Origin: Knoellia sp963807825
GTDB taxonomy: Bacteria > Actinomycetota > Actinomycetes > Actinomycetales > Dermatophilaceae
Direction: 5' to 3'
Assembly: GCA_963807825.1 (NCBI GenBank)
Contig: CAWEDC010000009.1
Span: forward strand, 97,160 to 161,159
DNA length: 64,000 bases
The stretch's first letter is position 1. The number at the start of each line of letters is the position of its first letter. The notes beneath the pieces were generated by a model. It searched no databases. It had not been told where the DNA came from and saw only the letters and a list, made by a program, of their open reading frames with translations. Position numbers and translations under genes: made by a program. Below are positions 1-12,925 of this stretch, in pieces.

Positions 1-807
1 CGGGTCGTTGGCACTCACCTGGCTCATGGACGATCTGGCCGAGGCCAGCGCTCCCATCACGCCACCATCGGCACCCCCAGAGGCGTCATCGTCGCCGACG
101 AGCAGCAGGTGTGCCTCGCTCGAACCGCGGCGCAACTCCTCGGCGTGGGCGAGCCGTTCGTCCTCGATGCGCAGGTCGGCGTCCTCGCCGGCCAGCGGCT
201 CCACCGCGGCGATGCGCTCCAGTCCACGGTGCAGGAGGTCCAGTTCCTGAGCGCGCTCGCGCGCGGCAGCGCGCAGGGACTCGAGTTCTGCCAGAGCCGA
301 TGCGTGTGCGGCATACACCTCGTTGTATGCCGTTCGCGCACCTCCCAGCGGACCTCCGCCGAACGCGTCGAGCAGTTCGCGGTGCTCCTCCGGTCGGCGC
401 AGGCGCCACTGGTCGGCCTGGCCGTGGACGGCGACAAGGTGTTCGCCCAGCTCGGCAAGGACGCCGACCGGCGCGCTGCGACCACCGACGTGGGCGCGCG
501 AACGGCCCTCGGTCTGGACGGTGCGGACGAGGACGAGGGTGTCGTCGACCTCTCCCCCGGCCTCGGTGGCGCGCAGGGTGGCGGGGTGGTCGGCAGCGAC
601 CTCGAAGACGCCCTCGACGACGGCCCGCTGTGCGCCCTCGCGCACGAGACCGGCATCGGAGCGGGCGCCGAGGAGCAGGCCGAGGCTGGTCACGACCATG
701 GTCTTGCCCGCTCCGGTCTCGCCGGTGAGCACGGTCAACCCCGGCCCGAACTCGATGATCGACTCATCGATGATGCCGAGGTCCTGGATCCTGATTTCTT
801 GCAGCAT
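1..807 (-). CDS. recN: DNA repair ATPase RecN, N-terminal part (runs off the left edge)
   Basis: RecN is an SMC-like ATPase that acts at DNA double-strand breaks. About 269 codons are present; the family is usually about 570 residues, so the C-terminal half lies outside the window. The start is ATG at 807, giving MLQEIRIQDLGIIDE, with a Walker A motif GETGAGKT at residues 29-36. The rest of the visible part is the N-terminal ATPase lobe running into the coiled-coil arm. It lies 9 bases after nadK, in a tlyA-nadK-recN order that is conserved in actinobacteria. Two copies of the CGGCATAC octamer face each other inside it (309-332). Identity is secure. Confidence 0.93.
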   Translation of the reverse strand, partial: MLQEIRIQDLGIIDESIIEFGPGLTVLTGETGAGKTMVVTSLGLLLGARSDAGLVREGAQRAVVEGVFEVAADHPATLRATEAGGEVDDTLVLVRTVQTEGRSRAHVGGRSAPVGVLAELGEHLVAVHGQADQWRLRRPEEHRELLDAFGGGPLGGARTAYNEVYAAHASALAELESLRAAARERAQELDLLHRGLERIAAVEPLAGEDADLRIEDERLAHAEELRRGSSEAHLLLVGDDDASGGADGGVMGALASARSSMSQVSANDP

Positions 808-816
808 GGGGTCGAG

Positions 817-1749
817 TCAGCCCGTCTCGGGTCCGGACTCGTTCGTGCGGCGAGCAGCGCCACGCCATCCGTGGACCGACAGGTCGAACTTCTCGACGAG
901 GCGATCGGCGAACGAGGACGCGGCAAAGCGGGCAAGCCGCACCGGGTCGGGGCTGTTGTGGACCTGGATGCGCGCACCCGGGGGCAGGTCGACGGCCCGA
1001 CGGCCGTCACACCAGACGACACCCGAACCCTGGGTCCGCGGCACGACCTCGACGGCGAGCTGGCTGTCGGGGCCGACCACGACGGGTCGAGCGAAGAGCG
1101 CATGGGCGCTGATGGGGACGAGCAGCATGGCCTCGACATCGGGCCACACCACGGGTCCGCCAGCCGAGAAGGCATAGGCCGTGGAGCCGGTGGGCGTCGC
1201 CATGACGAGCCCGTCGCAACCCCACGTCGACAGGGGGCGGCCGTCGATCTCGACGGTGAGCTCGATCATGCGCTCACGCGAAGCCTTCTCGACCGTGACC
1301 TCGTTGAGCGCCCAGCTCTCGAAGACCGTCTCACCCTCATGGATCGCGACGACCTCGAGAGTCATGCGCTCCTCGACGGTGTAGTGCCTGGAGACGATGC
1401 GCTCGACGGTGACGTCGAGGTCGTCGCGCTCGACCTCGGCGAGGAAGCCCACGTGGCCGAAGTTCACGCCGAGCAGCGGGACGCCGGAGCCTCGCGAGAG
1501 CTCTGCCGCGCGCAGGATCGAGCCGTCGCCACCGAGGATGCAGACGAGCTCGCAGTCGCGCGTCGGGTCGGCGGGATCGGCGCTGATGAGGTCGGGTGCT
1601 CCCTCGAGAGGGGTCCCCTTCATCTCGTCGCTGATGACCGCGACGGACACACCGGCCGCCGTGAGCCGCTTGACGACGCCGAGCGCGTGGTCGTGGACCT
1701 CGGGGCGGTTGGGGTGAACGACAAGAAGGATCCGTCGTGACTCGCTCAC
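817..1749 (-). CDS. nadK: NAD kinase
   Basis: NAD kinase phosphorylates NAD to NADP in the cytoplasm using ATP or polyphosphate; the choice of donor cannot be read from the sequence. The product is 310 residues, normal for the family. The diagnostic GGDG motif is at residues 73-76, the conserved NE pair at about 149-150, and a glycine-rich stretch with the TPTGSTAY signature at about 190. The GTG start at 1749 overlaps the tlyA stop codon in a GTGA arrangement, which implies translational coupling. recN follows after 9 bases, so tlyA, nadK and recN are probably one transcript. Confidence 0.96.
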   Translation of the reverse strand: MSESRRILLVVHPNRPEVHDHALGVVKRLTAAGVSVAVISDEMKGTPLEGAPDLISADPADPTRDCELVCILGGDGSILRAAELSRGSGVPLLGVNFGHVGFLAEVERDDLDVTVERIVSRHYTVEERMTLEVVAIHEGETVFESWALNEVTVEKASRERMIELTVEIDGRPLSTWGCDGLVMATPTGSTAYAFSAGGPVVWPDVEAMLLVPISAHALFARPVVVGPDSQLAVEVVPRTQGSGVVWCDGRRAVDLPPGARIQVHNSPDPVRLARFAASSFADRLVEKFDLSVHGWRGAARRTNESGPETG

Positions 1750-2549
1750 GCTCGAACCTCCTTGCTCAGCTCACGGACTGCGGCGGCCACCGCACCGGGG
1801 TCCATCGTGCCCGAGACCCCTGACCGGGCCCACAAGAGGTACTCGGTGTTGCCCTCTCCGCCATGGATCGGGCTGCGAATGAGGTCCTGGATCCCGAGGT
1901 TGGCCGCCTGGGCAGCGGCCACGACGTCCTTGAGCGCCTGCCGTCGGTGGCGCGGGTCGATGACGATGCCGTTCTTGCTCAGTCGGCCGCGCCCCACCTC
2001 GAACTGCGGCTTGATGAGGAGGACGACGTCGGCGCCGGGGTTGGTGAGGCCAGCGATGGGTTCCAGGACGAGGGTCAGCGAGATGAAGGACAGGTCACCG
2101 ACGACGAGGTCGAAGGTGCCGAGGTCGTCTGGTCCCACGTCGCGGATCGAGGTGCCGCTGCGCTCGGTGACCCGTGGGTCGGCCTGCAACTCGGCGACGA
2201 GCTGGTCCCGGCCGACGTCGAGCGCGACCACGTGGCTGGCGCCGCGGGCGAGCAACACCTGCGTGAACCCTCCGGTGGAGGCTCCGACGTCGAGACAGGT
2301 GCGCCCGGAGGCAGTGAGGCCCATGGACTCCCAGGTCGTCAGGGCGTGGTCGAGCTTGTGCGCGGCGCGCCCCACCCACCGCGGTCCGTCCGAGGCGACC
2401 TCGATCGCACTCGCCTCATCGGCGGGAGTGGCCGCCTTGCGGGCGACCCGCGCATCCACGGTGACGAGCCCTGCTTCGATGAGTTCCCTCGCCTCCCCAC
2501 GGGAGCGGGCGAGCCCACGTCGCACGAGCTCGGCGTCGAGCCGAGCGAT
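1746..2549 (-). CDS. tlyA: TlyA-type rRNA 2'-O-methyltransferase (start codon appears to be ATC)
   Basis: TlyA methylates riboses in 16S and 23S rRNA in mycobacteria, and its loss gives capreomycin resistance there. The protein has an N-terminal S4 RNA-binding domain (LDAELVRRGLARSRGEARE, about residues 4-22) followed by an RrmJ-like SAM-dependent methyltransferase domain with CLDVGASTGGFTQVLL. With a start at 2549 the length is 267, as expected. No ATG, GTG or TTG exists in frame near there: the codon is ATC, 5 bases after a clean GGAGG and just after the stop of the upstream small gene. An ATG at 2681 is in frame, but would add a 44-residue low-quality extension overlapping that gene. Either ATC is a real weak start or one base is wrong (ATG would give MARLDAEL). 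Confidence 0.9.
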   Translation of the reverse strand: MARLDAELVRRGLARSRGEARELIEAGLVTVDARVARKAATPADEASAIEVASDGPRWVGRAAHKLDHALTTWESMGLTASGRTCLDVGASTGGFTQVLLARGASHVVALDVGRDQLVAELQADPRVTERSGTSIRDVGPDDLGTFDLVVGDLSFISLTLVLEPIAGLTNPGADVVLLIKPQFEVGRGRLSKNGIVIDPRHRRQALKDVVAAAQAANLGIQDLIRSPIHGGEGNTEYLLWARSGVSGTMDPGAVAAAVRELSKEVRA

Positions 2550-2550
2550 G

Positions 2551-2832
2551 TCAGCCTCCGAGGTCGCTGAGCCGACCCTGCAGGGTGCGCTGCACCTGCT
2601 CGCCGCGCTCGATCTGCGCGTCGAGGTCGTCGACCGGGGCGTCGGCGAGGTCACGCAGGGAGGCGTCGATGACGAGGTCACCCGTCTCGGGCGCTGACCC
2701 GCCGCCGGCTACGTGCGGCGACTCGGGTTGTGGCTCTGACTGTGGCTCTGACTGTGGCTCGGGCTGAGCCGCAGCGTCTGGCTGCGGCTCAGCACCGTCC
2801 GACTCGGGCTCCTGCGAGAACGTGTTCGCTCA
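2551..2832 (-). CDS. Small acidic/proline-rich conserved protein, start unresolved
   Basis: The open frame ends with the sequence ERGEQVQRTLQGRLSDLGG and a TGA at 2553-2551, one base before the proposed tlyA start. Upstream is a Glu/Pro/Gln-rich stretch with repeated PQSE units. The position corresponds to the small gene Rv1693 between tlyA and the HAD phosphatase in M. tuberculosis (from memory). There is no ATG, GTG or TTG in this frame before the preceding stop at 2835. A GTG at 2833 (reading VSEH) lies one base out of frame, so the start is probably hidden by a one-base error near 2820. Function unknown. The conserved C-terminal helix suggests a short regulatory or scaffold protein, but this is a guess. 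Confidence 0.55.
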
Positions 2833-3591
2833 CGCGCCGCCCGCCGTGGTCGCGCGTGGCGGTGGCCTTCTTCGCGGGTGTCGACTTCTTGGCGGCGGGG
2901 GCCTTCTTGGCCGGAGCCTTCGTCGCCGTCTTGGCCGTGGTGCTCGTCTTCTTCGCAGCGGGGGCCTTCTTCGCCGGGGCTGCCTTCGACCGCGGTCTTC
3001 TTCGCCGTCGCCTTCTTCGCGGGCGTGGCGGCCGAGGCCGACTTCTTCACCGTCGACGCCTTTGTGGCGCGGAGCCTTCTTGGCCGGTGCCTTCGTGGCC
3101 GGAGCCTTCGTGGCGGACTTCTTCAGCGCCGAACGCGCCGGACGCCGACTCGGTGCCGTGGCCGGCTTGGCGGCGGCAGCCGTGTCGGTCGCCGCGTCGC
3201 CCACGAGAGTGGCTGCGCTGGTGGCGGCACCGGAAGCGGCCTTCGAGGTGCGACCCGCGAGGGTCGAGGCGAGCTCCTCGACCTGGCCGCGCAGGGCGTG
3301 GACGGTGTCGGTGACGTTCGAGAGCTCCTGCTGCAGGCTGTTCACGTCAAGGCGACCCACGGCCTTGTCGACCTCGGAACGCACGAGGGACACGAGGTTC
3401 TTGCGGTTGGTGTTGGCGGCGGCGACGAGGTCATCGGCCAGCTTGCTCGCCTGCTTCGTGACCTTCTTGGGCGACAGGTCGCCGTTGGTCAGGGCGACGA
3501 GCTCGGCGGCTGCCTCCTTGGCAGCGCCCTTCGTCATCTCGCCCAGCCCTGAGGCGAGCTCGACATATCCCTGAATCGACCGCTTGGCCAT
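2789..3591 (-). CDS. Coiled-coil protein with a histone-H1-like Lys/Ala/Pro tail (two frameshifts)
   Basis: Start ATG at 3591 has a strong AGGAGG upstream. The first ~130 residues are Ala/Thr/Val-rich amphipathic helix (starting MAKRSIQGYVELASG) with heptad character, resembling phasin-like or apolipoprotein-like helices. From about residue 140 the protein becomes a Lys-rich repeat tail (KKAPATKAPAKKAP). The reading frame breaks near 3069 and again near 2987. Allowing one extra base at each, the KKAPA/KKST repeats continue in the third frame to about 2830 and stop at 2789. Proteins combining a helix bundle with such a tail bind DNA or polyhydroxyalkanoate granules (PhaF type), but I see no diagnostic motif. 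The C-terminal boundary is uncertain because it overlaps the next small gene. Confidence 0.6.
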
Positions 3592-3659
3592 GGTTCCTCC
3601 TGTGGTTCGTGATGGTTCCCGCCCACGCTACTCGGAGGACGTGCTCAGGTCAGGCCCCG

Positions 3660-4569
3660 TCAGTCGCCCAGCGCGGCGAGTTCTGGCGGCATTGCCCGAA
3701 CGACACCCGGCTCGGCTTCCCCGTTGTCACGGATCTCCCACTCAGCGCGCAACAGTTCGGCCGTCGCCTCGAGCTCGTCGACATCGGTCAGGAGCGCCCG
3801 CAGATCGCGGGCAACCCAGGTCGGACGCGACGGTGGCGCCAGCGTCGAGGGCATCCCTGACGCCATGCACTCCCGTCAGGACCAGCAGCGAGTCCATCCC
3901 CGCATGGTGGGCTCCCTCAATGTCGGTCTCGAGCCGATCACCAATGGCGAGAACGCGATTCGGCGGAACTCCCAGGCGCTCGGCACACATCAGGTAGAGC
4001 GGCTCGTCGGGCTTTCCCGCGACCAGCTCCGGGCCGCGCCCGACGGCTGCGCCCACCGCCAGCACCAGTGCACCGTTGCCCGGGGCGTATCCGTCGGCGG
4101 TGGGAAGAGTGTGATCCGTGTTGGTCGCCAACCACAGCGCTCCGCGCTGCACGGCGTATGCCGCCTGCGCCAGATCCGTTGCGCTCACGTTCGGTCCGTA
4201 GCCCTGCACGACGGCAGCCGGCTCGTCATCGACCGAGGTGACCGGGACGAAACCGCTCTCGCGCAAGGCTTCTGCCACACCCTCGCCGCCGATGGCGAGG
4301 ACGGCAGCACCGGGCTCGAGGTGTCGGGTCAGCACCCAGGCAGCCGCTTGGCTGCTCGTCGCCACCGAGTCATCGGTGATGTCGAGGCCCAGCCGGCGCA
4401 GGTGATCAGCGACCTGGCGCGGAGGACGCGACGCGTTGTTGGTCGCGAACTGGATGGGGACGCCGACTGCCGACAGCGCCTCCACGGCGTGCGGCACCGC
4501 GGGGTCACCGCGGTAGACGACTCCGTCGAGGTCGCAGACGATCGCGTCGTAACGATCGACGAGCCTCAC
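3660..4569 (-). CDS. HAD-IIA family phosphatase (NagD/glycerol-3-phosphate phosphatase type), one frameshift
   Basis: Cytoplasmic HAD-superfamily phosphatase. Motif I is CDLDGVVYRGD near residue 12 (DxDG), followed by QFATNNASR (motif II), then VAGKPDEPLY and IGDRLETDIEGAHHAGM (motifs III and IV), in the order expected for the HAD-IIA subclass. The M. tuberculosis gene in this position, Rv1692, has been described as a glycerol-3-phosphate phosphatase, so that substrate is plausible. The frame shifts near 3825-3832 after DALDAGATVA. In the new frame the protein continues RPTWVARDLRALL to a stop at 3660, giving about 303 residues. The start at 4569 overlaps the TPR gene stop (ATGA), so the two are coupled. 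Confidence 0.85.
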
Positions 4570-5582
4570 TCGTCGCCTTCGTCCTCCTCGTCAGCACCAC
4601 CGAGCAGGTCGGTCGTGCTGACACCGTCGAGCTCTTCGAGGCGCTCGACCGCGTCGGTCTCGAACTCGACGTCGGCGTCGGCCGCCTTCTCGAACCAGTC
4701 ACGCGCTTCGTCGACGCGACCGAGGCCGAGCAGGGTGTCGGCGTAGGCGTACTTGAGCCGCGGCTGGTTGCCCTTCTTCAGCTCGGGGATCTGCAGGGCG
4801 ACCAGCGCGGCGTCGGTCTGGCCGAGGTCACGACGGATACCGCCGATGACGATCGCCAGCTCGACGCGCTCTTCCTTCGGCAGCCGCTTGGCCTCGGGCG
4901 ACTGGGCCAGGTCAAGGGCACGTTCGTGACGTCCGAGACCGCGTTCGCAGTCGACCATGAGCGGAAGGAGGTGGTCGGAGCCACTGATCCGACGCACGGT
5001 GCGGAACTCACTGAGGGCACGGGCGAAGTCGCCGGAGCGGTAGGCCACCATGCCCAAGGCCTCACGGGCCGCCGGAACCCGGCCGGCGCGGCGCACTGCC
5101 GTCTCGGCGTGGGCCATGGCGTTCTCGATCTCGTCCGCCTCGAGCAGGGCAGCAACCATCACCAGGTGCTGGGCGACGCCCTCGGCGTTCTCCTTGCTCA
5201 GGGTGCGCAGCTGCTGGTGGACCGAACGGTCGAGCTCGTTGCCGGTGACGCCATCAGGAATGCGGGGTTCCGGGCGACGAGGGGTCTTGGGCGCGAGGCG
5301 CGGTCCGCCCCGCTGCTCGCGGTCACGCTCGGCGCCACCTCGAGTGGGTCGCCCGGTGTCGCGCCGGTCGTCACTGCTGGCTCCACGCGATCCACGGTCA
5401 TCGCGGCGACCGGCGGACGGTCCGTCACGACGGTCATCGCGTCCGCGGTCGGGACGATCAGCTCCTCGAGGTCCACGACCACTGGCGTCACGACCTCGAG
5501 AGCCGGCGTCACGGTCGAACCCGCCTCGGCGTGGTTCGTCGCGGGCGCCGTCTCGGCGCGGTCCACGGTTCTCGTCGGTCAT
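4566..5582 (-). CDS. TPR-repeat protein with a long Arg/Asp/Gly-rich disordered N-terminus
   Basis: The product is 338 residues. Residues 1 to about 105 are almost entirely Arg, Asp, Gly and Ser in RGxxRD-like repeats and must be disordered; this resembles RNA-binding RGG-type tails. From about residue 115 the protein is helical with degenerate tetratricopeptide repeats, for example ALGMVAYRSGDFARALSEF and DTLLGLGRVDEARDWFEKA. The C-terminus is acidic (GGADEEDEGDE). The gene order matches M. tuberculosis Rv1691. Function is unknown; a scaffold for RNA or ribosome-associated proteins would fit the composition and the tlyA neighbourhood, but this is inference. No promoter was identified with confidence upstream. 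Confidence 0.85.
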   Translation of the reverse strand: MTDENRGPRRDGARDEPRRGGFDRDAGSRGRDASGRGPRGADRPDRGRDDRRDGPSAGRRDDRGSRGASSDDRRDTGRPTRGGAERDREQRGGPRLAPKTPRRPEPRIPDGVTGNELDRSVHQQLRTLSKENAEGVAQHLVMVAALLEADEIENAMAHAETAVRRAGRVPAAREALGMVAYRSGDFARALSEFRTVRRISGSDHLLPLMVDCERGLGRHERALDLAQSPEAKRLPKEERVELAIVIGGIRRDLGQTDAALVALQIPELKKGNQPRLKYAYADTLLGLGRVDEARDWFEKAADADVEFETDAVERLEELDGVSTTDLLGGADEEDEGDE

Positions 5583-5700
5583 GAATACCCTCCAGGGCAG
5601 GTCAGGCGGCCAGGGGCCGCATCGAGCACGAGCAGTCTATGGGGGTGGTGCGTGACGAGCACAGATGTGTCTTCGTCGAGGGCACTCAGGCCCGAAAATG

Positions 5701-5733
5701 AGAAATGGCCCGCCATAGAGGCGAGCCATTTCT
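5701..5733 (-). terminator. Intrinsic terminator of the rRNA operon
   Basis: Just downstream of 5S rRNA, a 9-bp perfect outer stem (AGAAATGGC/GCCATTTCT) continues after one mismatch into a 4-bp inner stem closed by a four-base loop. On the transcribed strand it is followed by TTTCTCATTTTCGGGCC, a broken T-tract. The position and direction fit termination of the rrn transcript. Confidence 0.85.
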
Positions 5734-5743
5734 GAATGATTGT

Positions 5744-5860
5744 CCGGCTGCGTCCTACTCTCCCACACCGTCACCAGTGCAGTACCATCGGCGCTGAAGG
5801 GCTTAGCTTCCAGGTTCGGAATGGAGCTGGGCGTTTCCCCTTCGCTATGACAGCCGAAAC
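5744..5860 (-). rRNA. rrf: 5S ribosomal RNA
   Basis: The reverse strand carries a standard actinobacterial 5S of about 117 bases, beginning GTTTCGGCTGTCATAGCG and including the conserved CCCATTCCGAAC-like segment (here CTCCATTCCGAACCTGG). It is the last gene of a 16S-23S-5S operon. The ends are placed by pairing of the terminal helix and may be off by one or two bases. Confidence 0.93.
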
Positions 5861-5995
5861 TCTATGGAGATGTGGTTGTACTTCCCCTGCATCACACCGG
5901 GTTCAACCCTTGTGAGGGTTGTGGTGTGTGCGGGGGTTTCCCGACCGTATCTCGGGAACTGCACAGTGGACGCGAACGCAACTTTTTAGTGTGTA

Positions 5996-10989
<4,994 letters not shown>

Positions 10990-11599
10990 TGTTCACAAAC
11001 CCGACCCCCGAAAGGACCCGGATAAAACTGAACCCAATAAAGGGTTGTCTACCCGGCTGAGTCTGAACAACCAGCAATTAAGCTGTTTGATCATTGTCAA
11101 CCAAAGGATAATCGAAGCAGAACAACCACCACCACCCAGAAAGGCAGCCACAGCCACCCCACGACGAGGTTAATTGGCATCGATTTTTGACACGCTGTTG
11201 AGTTCTCAAGGATCGGACGCACACCATCACCCAACCCCTCAGGGCCAGACTCCAGGGCAACTCTCCAAACTTACCCGCGGCCACACTTGGGCGTCAAATC
11301 CGTGACCCACTCTCAGAGTGACCGAATCCGACGCGCTTGGTTCTTCGCGGTGCACCCACACTAGCAACCTTGCGGCCGCCGTCCAAACCGGCGTTTCCGC
11401 TGGTTCTTGCTGTGGGGATCAACCCTGGGGACCGGCCTACTTCGTGTGTGGCACAAGGCCTCACGCGGTGGTGTCCGTTCCTCCCTCTCGGGCTGACATC
11501 GAGAACATTAGATGACGTTCTCCCCCAACACCAAATCGGCCAGCCGAAACGGCTGCCCGGAGCACACGGCATACCGAAAAGGCCTGTGCCACAACGGTT
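10990..11599 (-). promoter_or_regulatory. rRNA operon leader and promoter region
   Basis: This 610-base stretch holds no protein gene. On the transcribed strand I see two good sigma-70-type promoters. The upstream one is TTGGAC (11386-11381), a 17-base spacer and TAGTGT (11363-11358). The downstream one is TTGACG (11297-11292), an 18-base spacer and TAAGTT (11273-11268). Between the second promoter and 16S lies CCTTGAGAACTCAACAGCG (complement near 11193-11212), the kind of conserved leader element that carries antitermination and processing signals in actinobacterial rrn operons. One CGGCATAC octamer is at 11567-11574. Promoter calls are by eye. Confidence 0.7.
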
Positions 11600-12859
11600 C
11601 TAGACCTTGCGCGCAGCTGCCATGGACTTGCGGCCGCGACGGAGGATCGCCACGGCACCGTGCAGGAAGTGCTCGTCAGCGAGCGTGAACTCGGGATCGG
11701 TGACCTTCTCGCCGTTCACGGAGGCCCCGCCATCACCGATCGCACGCCGTGCGGCGTTGCGGGAGTCGACGAGCCCGACGGCCACCAGGGCGTCCGTCAT
11801 GGTCATCCCCGACGACACCTCTCCCCCGGGCAGCTCCGCCGTCGCGTCCTCGAGCGTCCGCAGATCCAGCGCCGCCAGATCGCCCTTGCCGAAGAGCGCT
11901 TCGGACGCAGCCTGGACCGACGCCGTGGCATCGGCACCGTGCACCAGAGTCGTCACGTCAGCCGCGAGAGTGCGTTGGGCAGCGCGACGGAAGGGTTCCT
12001 CGCTCACCTGTCGCTCGAGCTCAGCGATCTCGTCCTGGCTGCGGTCCGTGAAGATCCGCACGAGCTTGATGACCGAGGCATCCTCGACGTTGAGCCAGTA
12101 CTGGTAGAAGGCGTAGGGGCTGGTCATCTCGGAGGACAGCCAGACCGCGTTGCCTTCGCTCTTGCCGAACTTGTTGCCCGCAGAGTCGGTGACGAGCGGT
12201 GTGGTGAGCAGGTGGACCGACTCCCCCTCCACCTTGTGGATGAGGTCCGAGCCGGCGGTGAGGTTGCCCCACTGGTCCTGTCCACCGGTCTGCAGGGTGC
12301 AGCCGTGCGCGCGGTAGAGCTCGAGGAAGTCGAGCCCCTGGAGGATCTGGTAGCTGAACTCCGTGTAGGAGATGCCCTCGTCCGAGTTGAGCCGCGCGGC
12401 CACCGCGTCCTTCTTGACCATCTGGTTGACCCGGAAGTGCTTCCCGATGTCACGCAGGAAGTCCAGCGCCGACATCGGCGCGGTCCAGTCGAGGTTGTTG
12501 ACCATGATCGCGGCGTTGTCGCCCTCGAAGTCGAGGAAGGGCTGCACCTGCTGCTGGATGCCTGCCACCCATTCGGCCGTCTGCTCCTTGGTCTTGAGCA
12601 CGCGCTCGGCGCTCGGCCGCGGGTCCCCGATGAGGCCGGTCGAACCACCCACGAGGCAGATGACCTTGTGACCCGCCCGCTGGAGGTGCCGCATCACGAT
12701 CAGCTGCACGAGGTTGCCGAAGTGCAGCGAGGGCGCCGTCGGGTCGAACCCGCAGTACGCGGTGATGGGTCCGCTCGTCAGGGCGTCGCGCAGGGCGCCT
12801 TCGTCGGTGGTCTGCGACACGAGGCCGCGCCACTGCAGTTCAGCAAGGATGTCGTTCAC
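11600..12859 (-). CDS. tyrS: Tyrosyl-tRNA synthetase
   Basis: Class I aminoacyl-tRNA synthetase charging tRNA-Tyr. From the GTG at 12859 (MNDILAELQWRG) the product is 419 residues, typical for bacterial TyrS. It has the HIGH-equivalent motif PSLHFGNL, the tyrosine-binding YTEFSYQILQGLDF and QTGGQDQWGN segments, the KMSKS-equivalent KFGKSEGNA, and a C-terminal S4-like RNA-binding domain (MTDALVAVGLVDSRNAARRAI). The frame is open 30 codons further upstream, but that extension is not TyrS-like. In M. tuberculosis tyrS is also close to this gene block. It is transcribed toward the rRNA operon. Confidence 0.95.
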   Translation of the reverse strand: MNDILAELQWRGLVSQTTDEGALRDALTSGPITAYCGFDPTAPSLHFGNLVQLIVMRHLQRAGHKVICLVGGSTGLIGDPRPSAERVLKTKEQTAEWVAGIQQQVQPFLDFEGDNAAIMVNNLDWTAPMSALDFLRDIGKHFRVNQMVKKDAVAARLNSDEGISYTEFSYQILQGLDFLELYRAHGCTLQTGGQDQWGNLTAGSDLIHKVEGESVHLLTTPLVTDSAGNKFGKSEGNAVWLSSEMTSPYAFYQYWLNVEDASVIKLVRIFTDRSQDEIAELERQVSEEPFRRAAQRTLAADVTTLVHGADATASVQAASEALFGKGDLAALDLRTLEDATAELPGGEVSSGMTMTDALVAVGLVDSRNAARRAIGDGGASVNGEKVTDPEFTLADEHFLHGAVAILRRGRKSMAAARKV

Positions 12860-12925
12860 GAGGCGATCAGCCTGCCACGGGCAACTCGGTGGACGATGCG
12901 GCACGTCGACGTGTGGGATGCAGGG

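Noticed and set aside
109..1740. Long plus-strand open frame (543 codons) across recN and nadK
   Set aside because: It is antisense to two certain genes, low complexity (Asp/Gly/Arg/Ala) and has no family features. High G+C DNA produces such shadow frames. The same applies to long plus-strand frames at 18312-20366, 27376-29214, 42797-44647 and 46171-48720.
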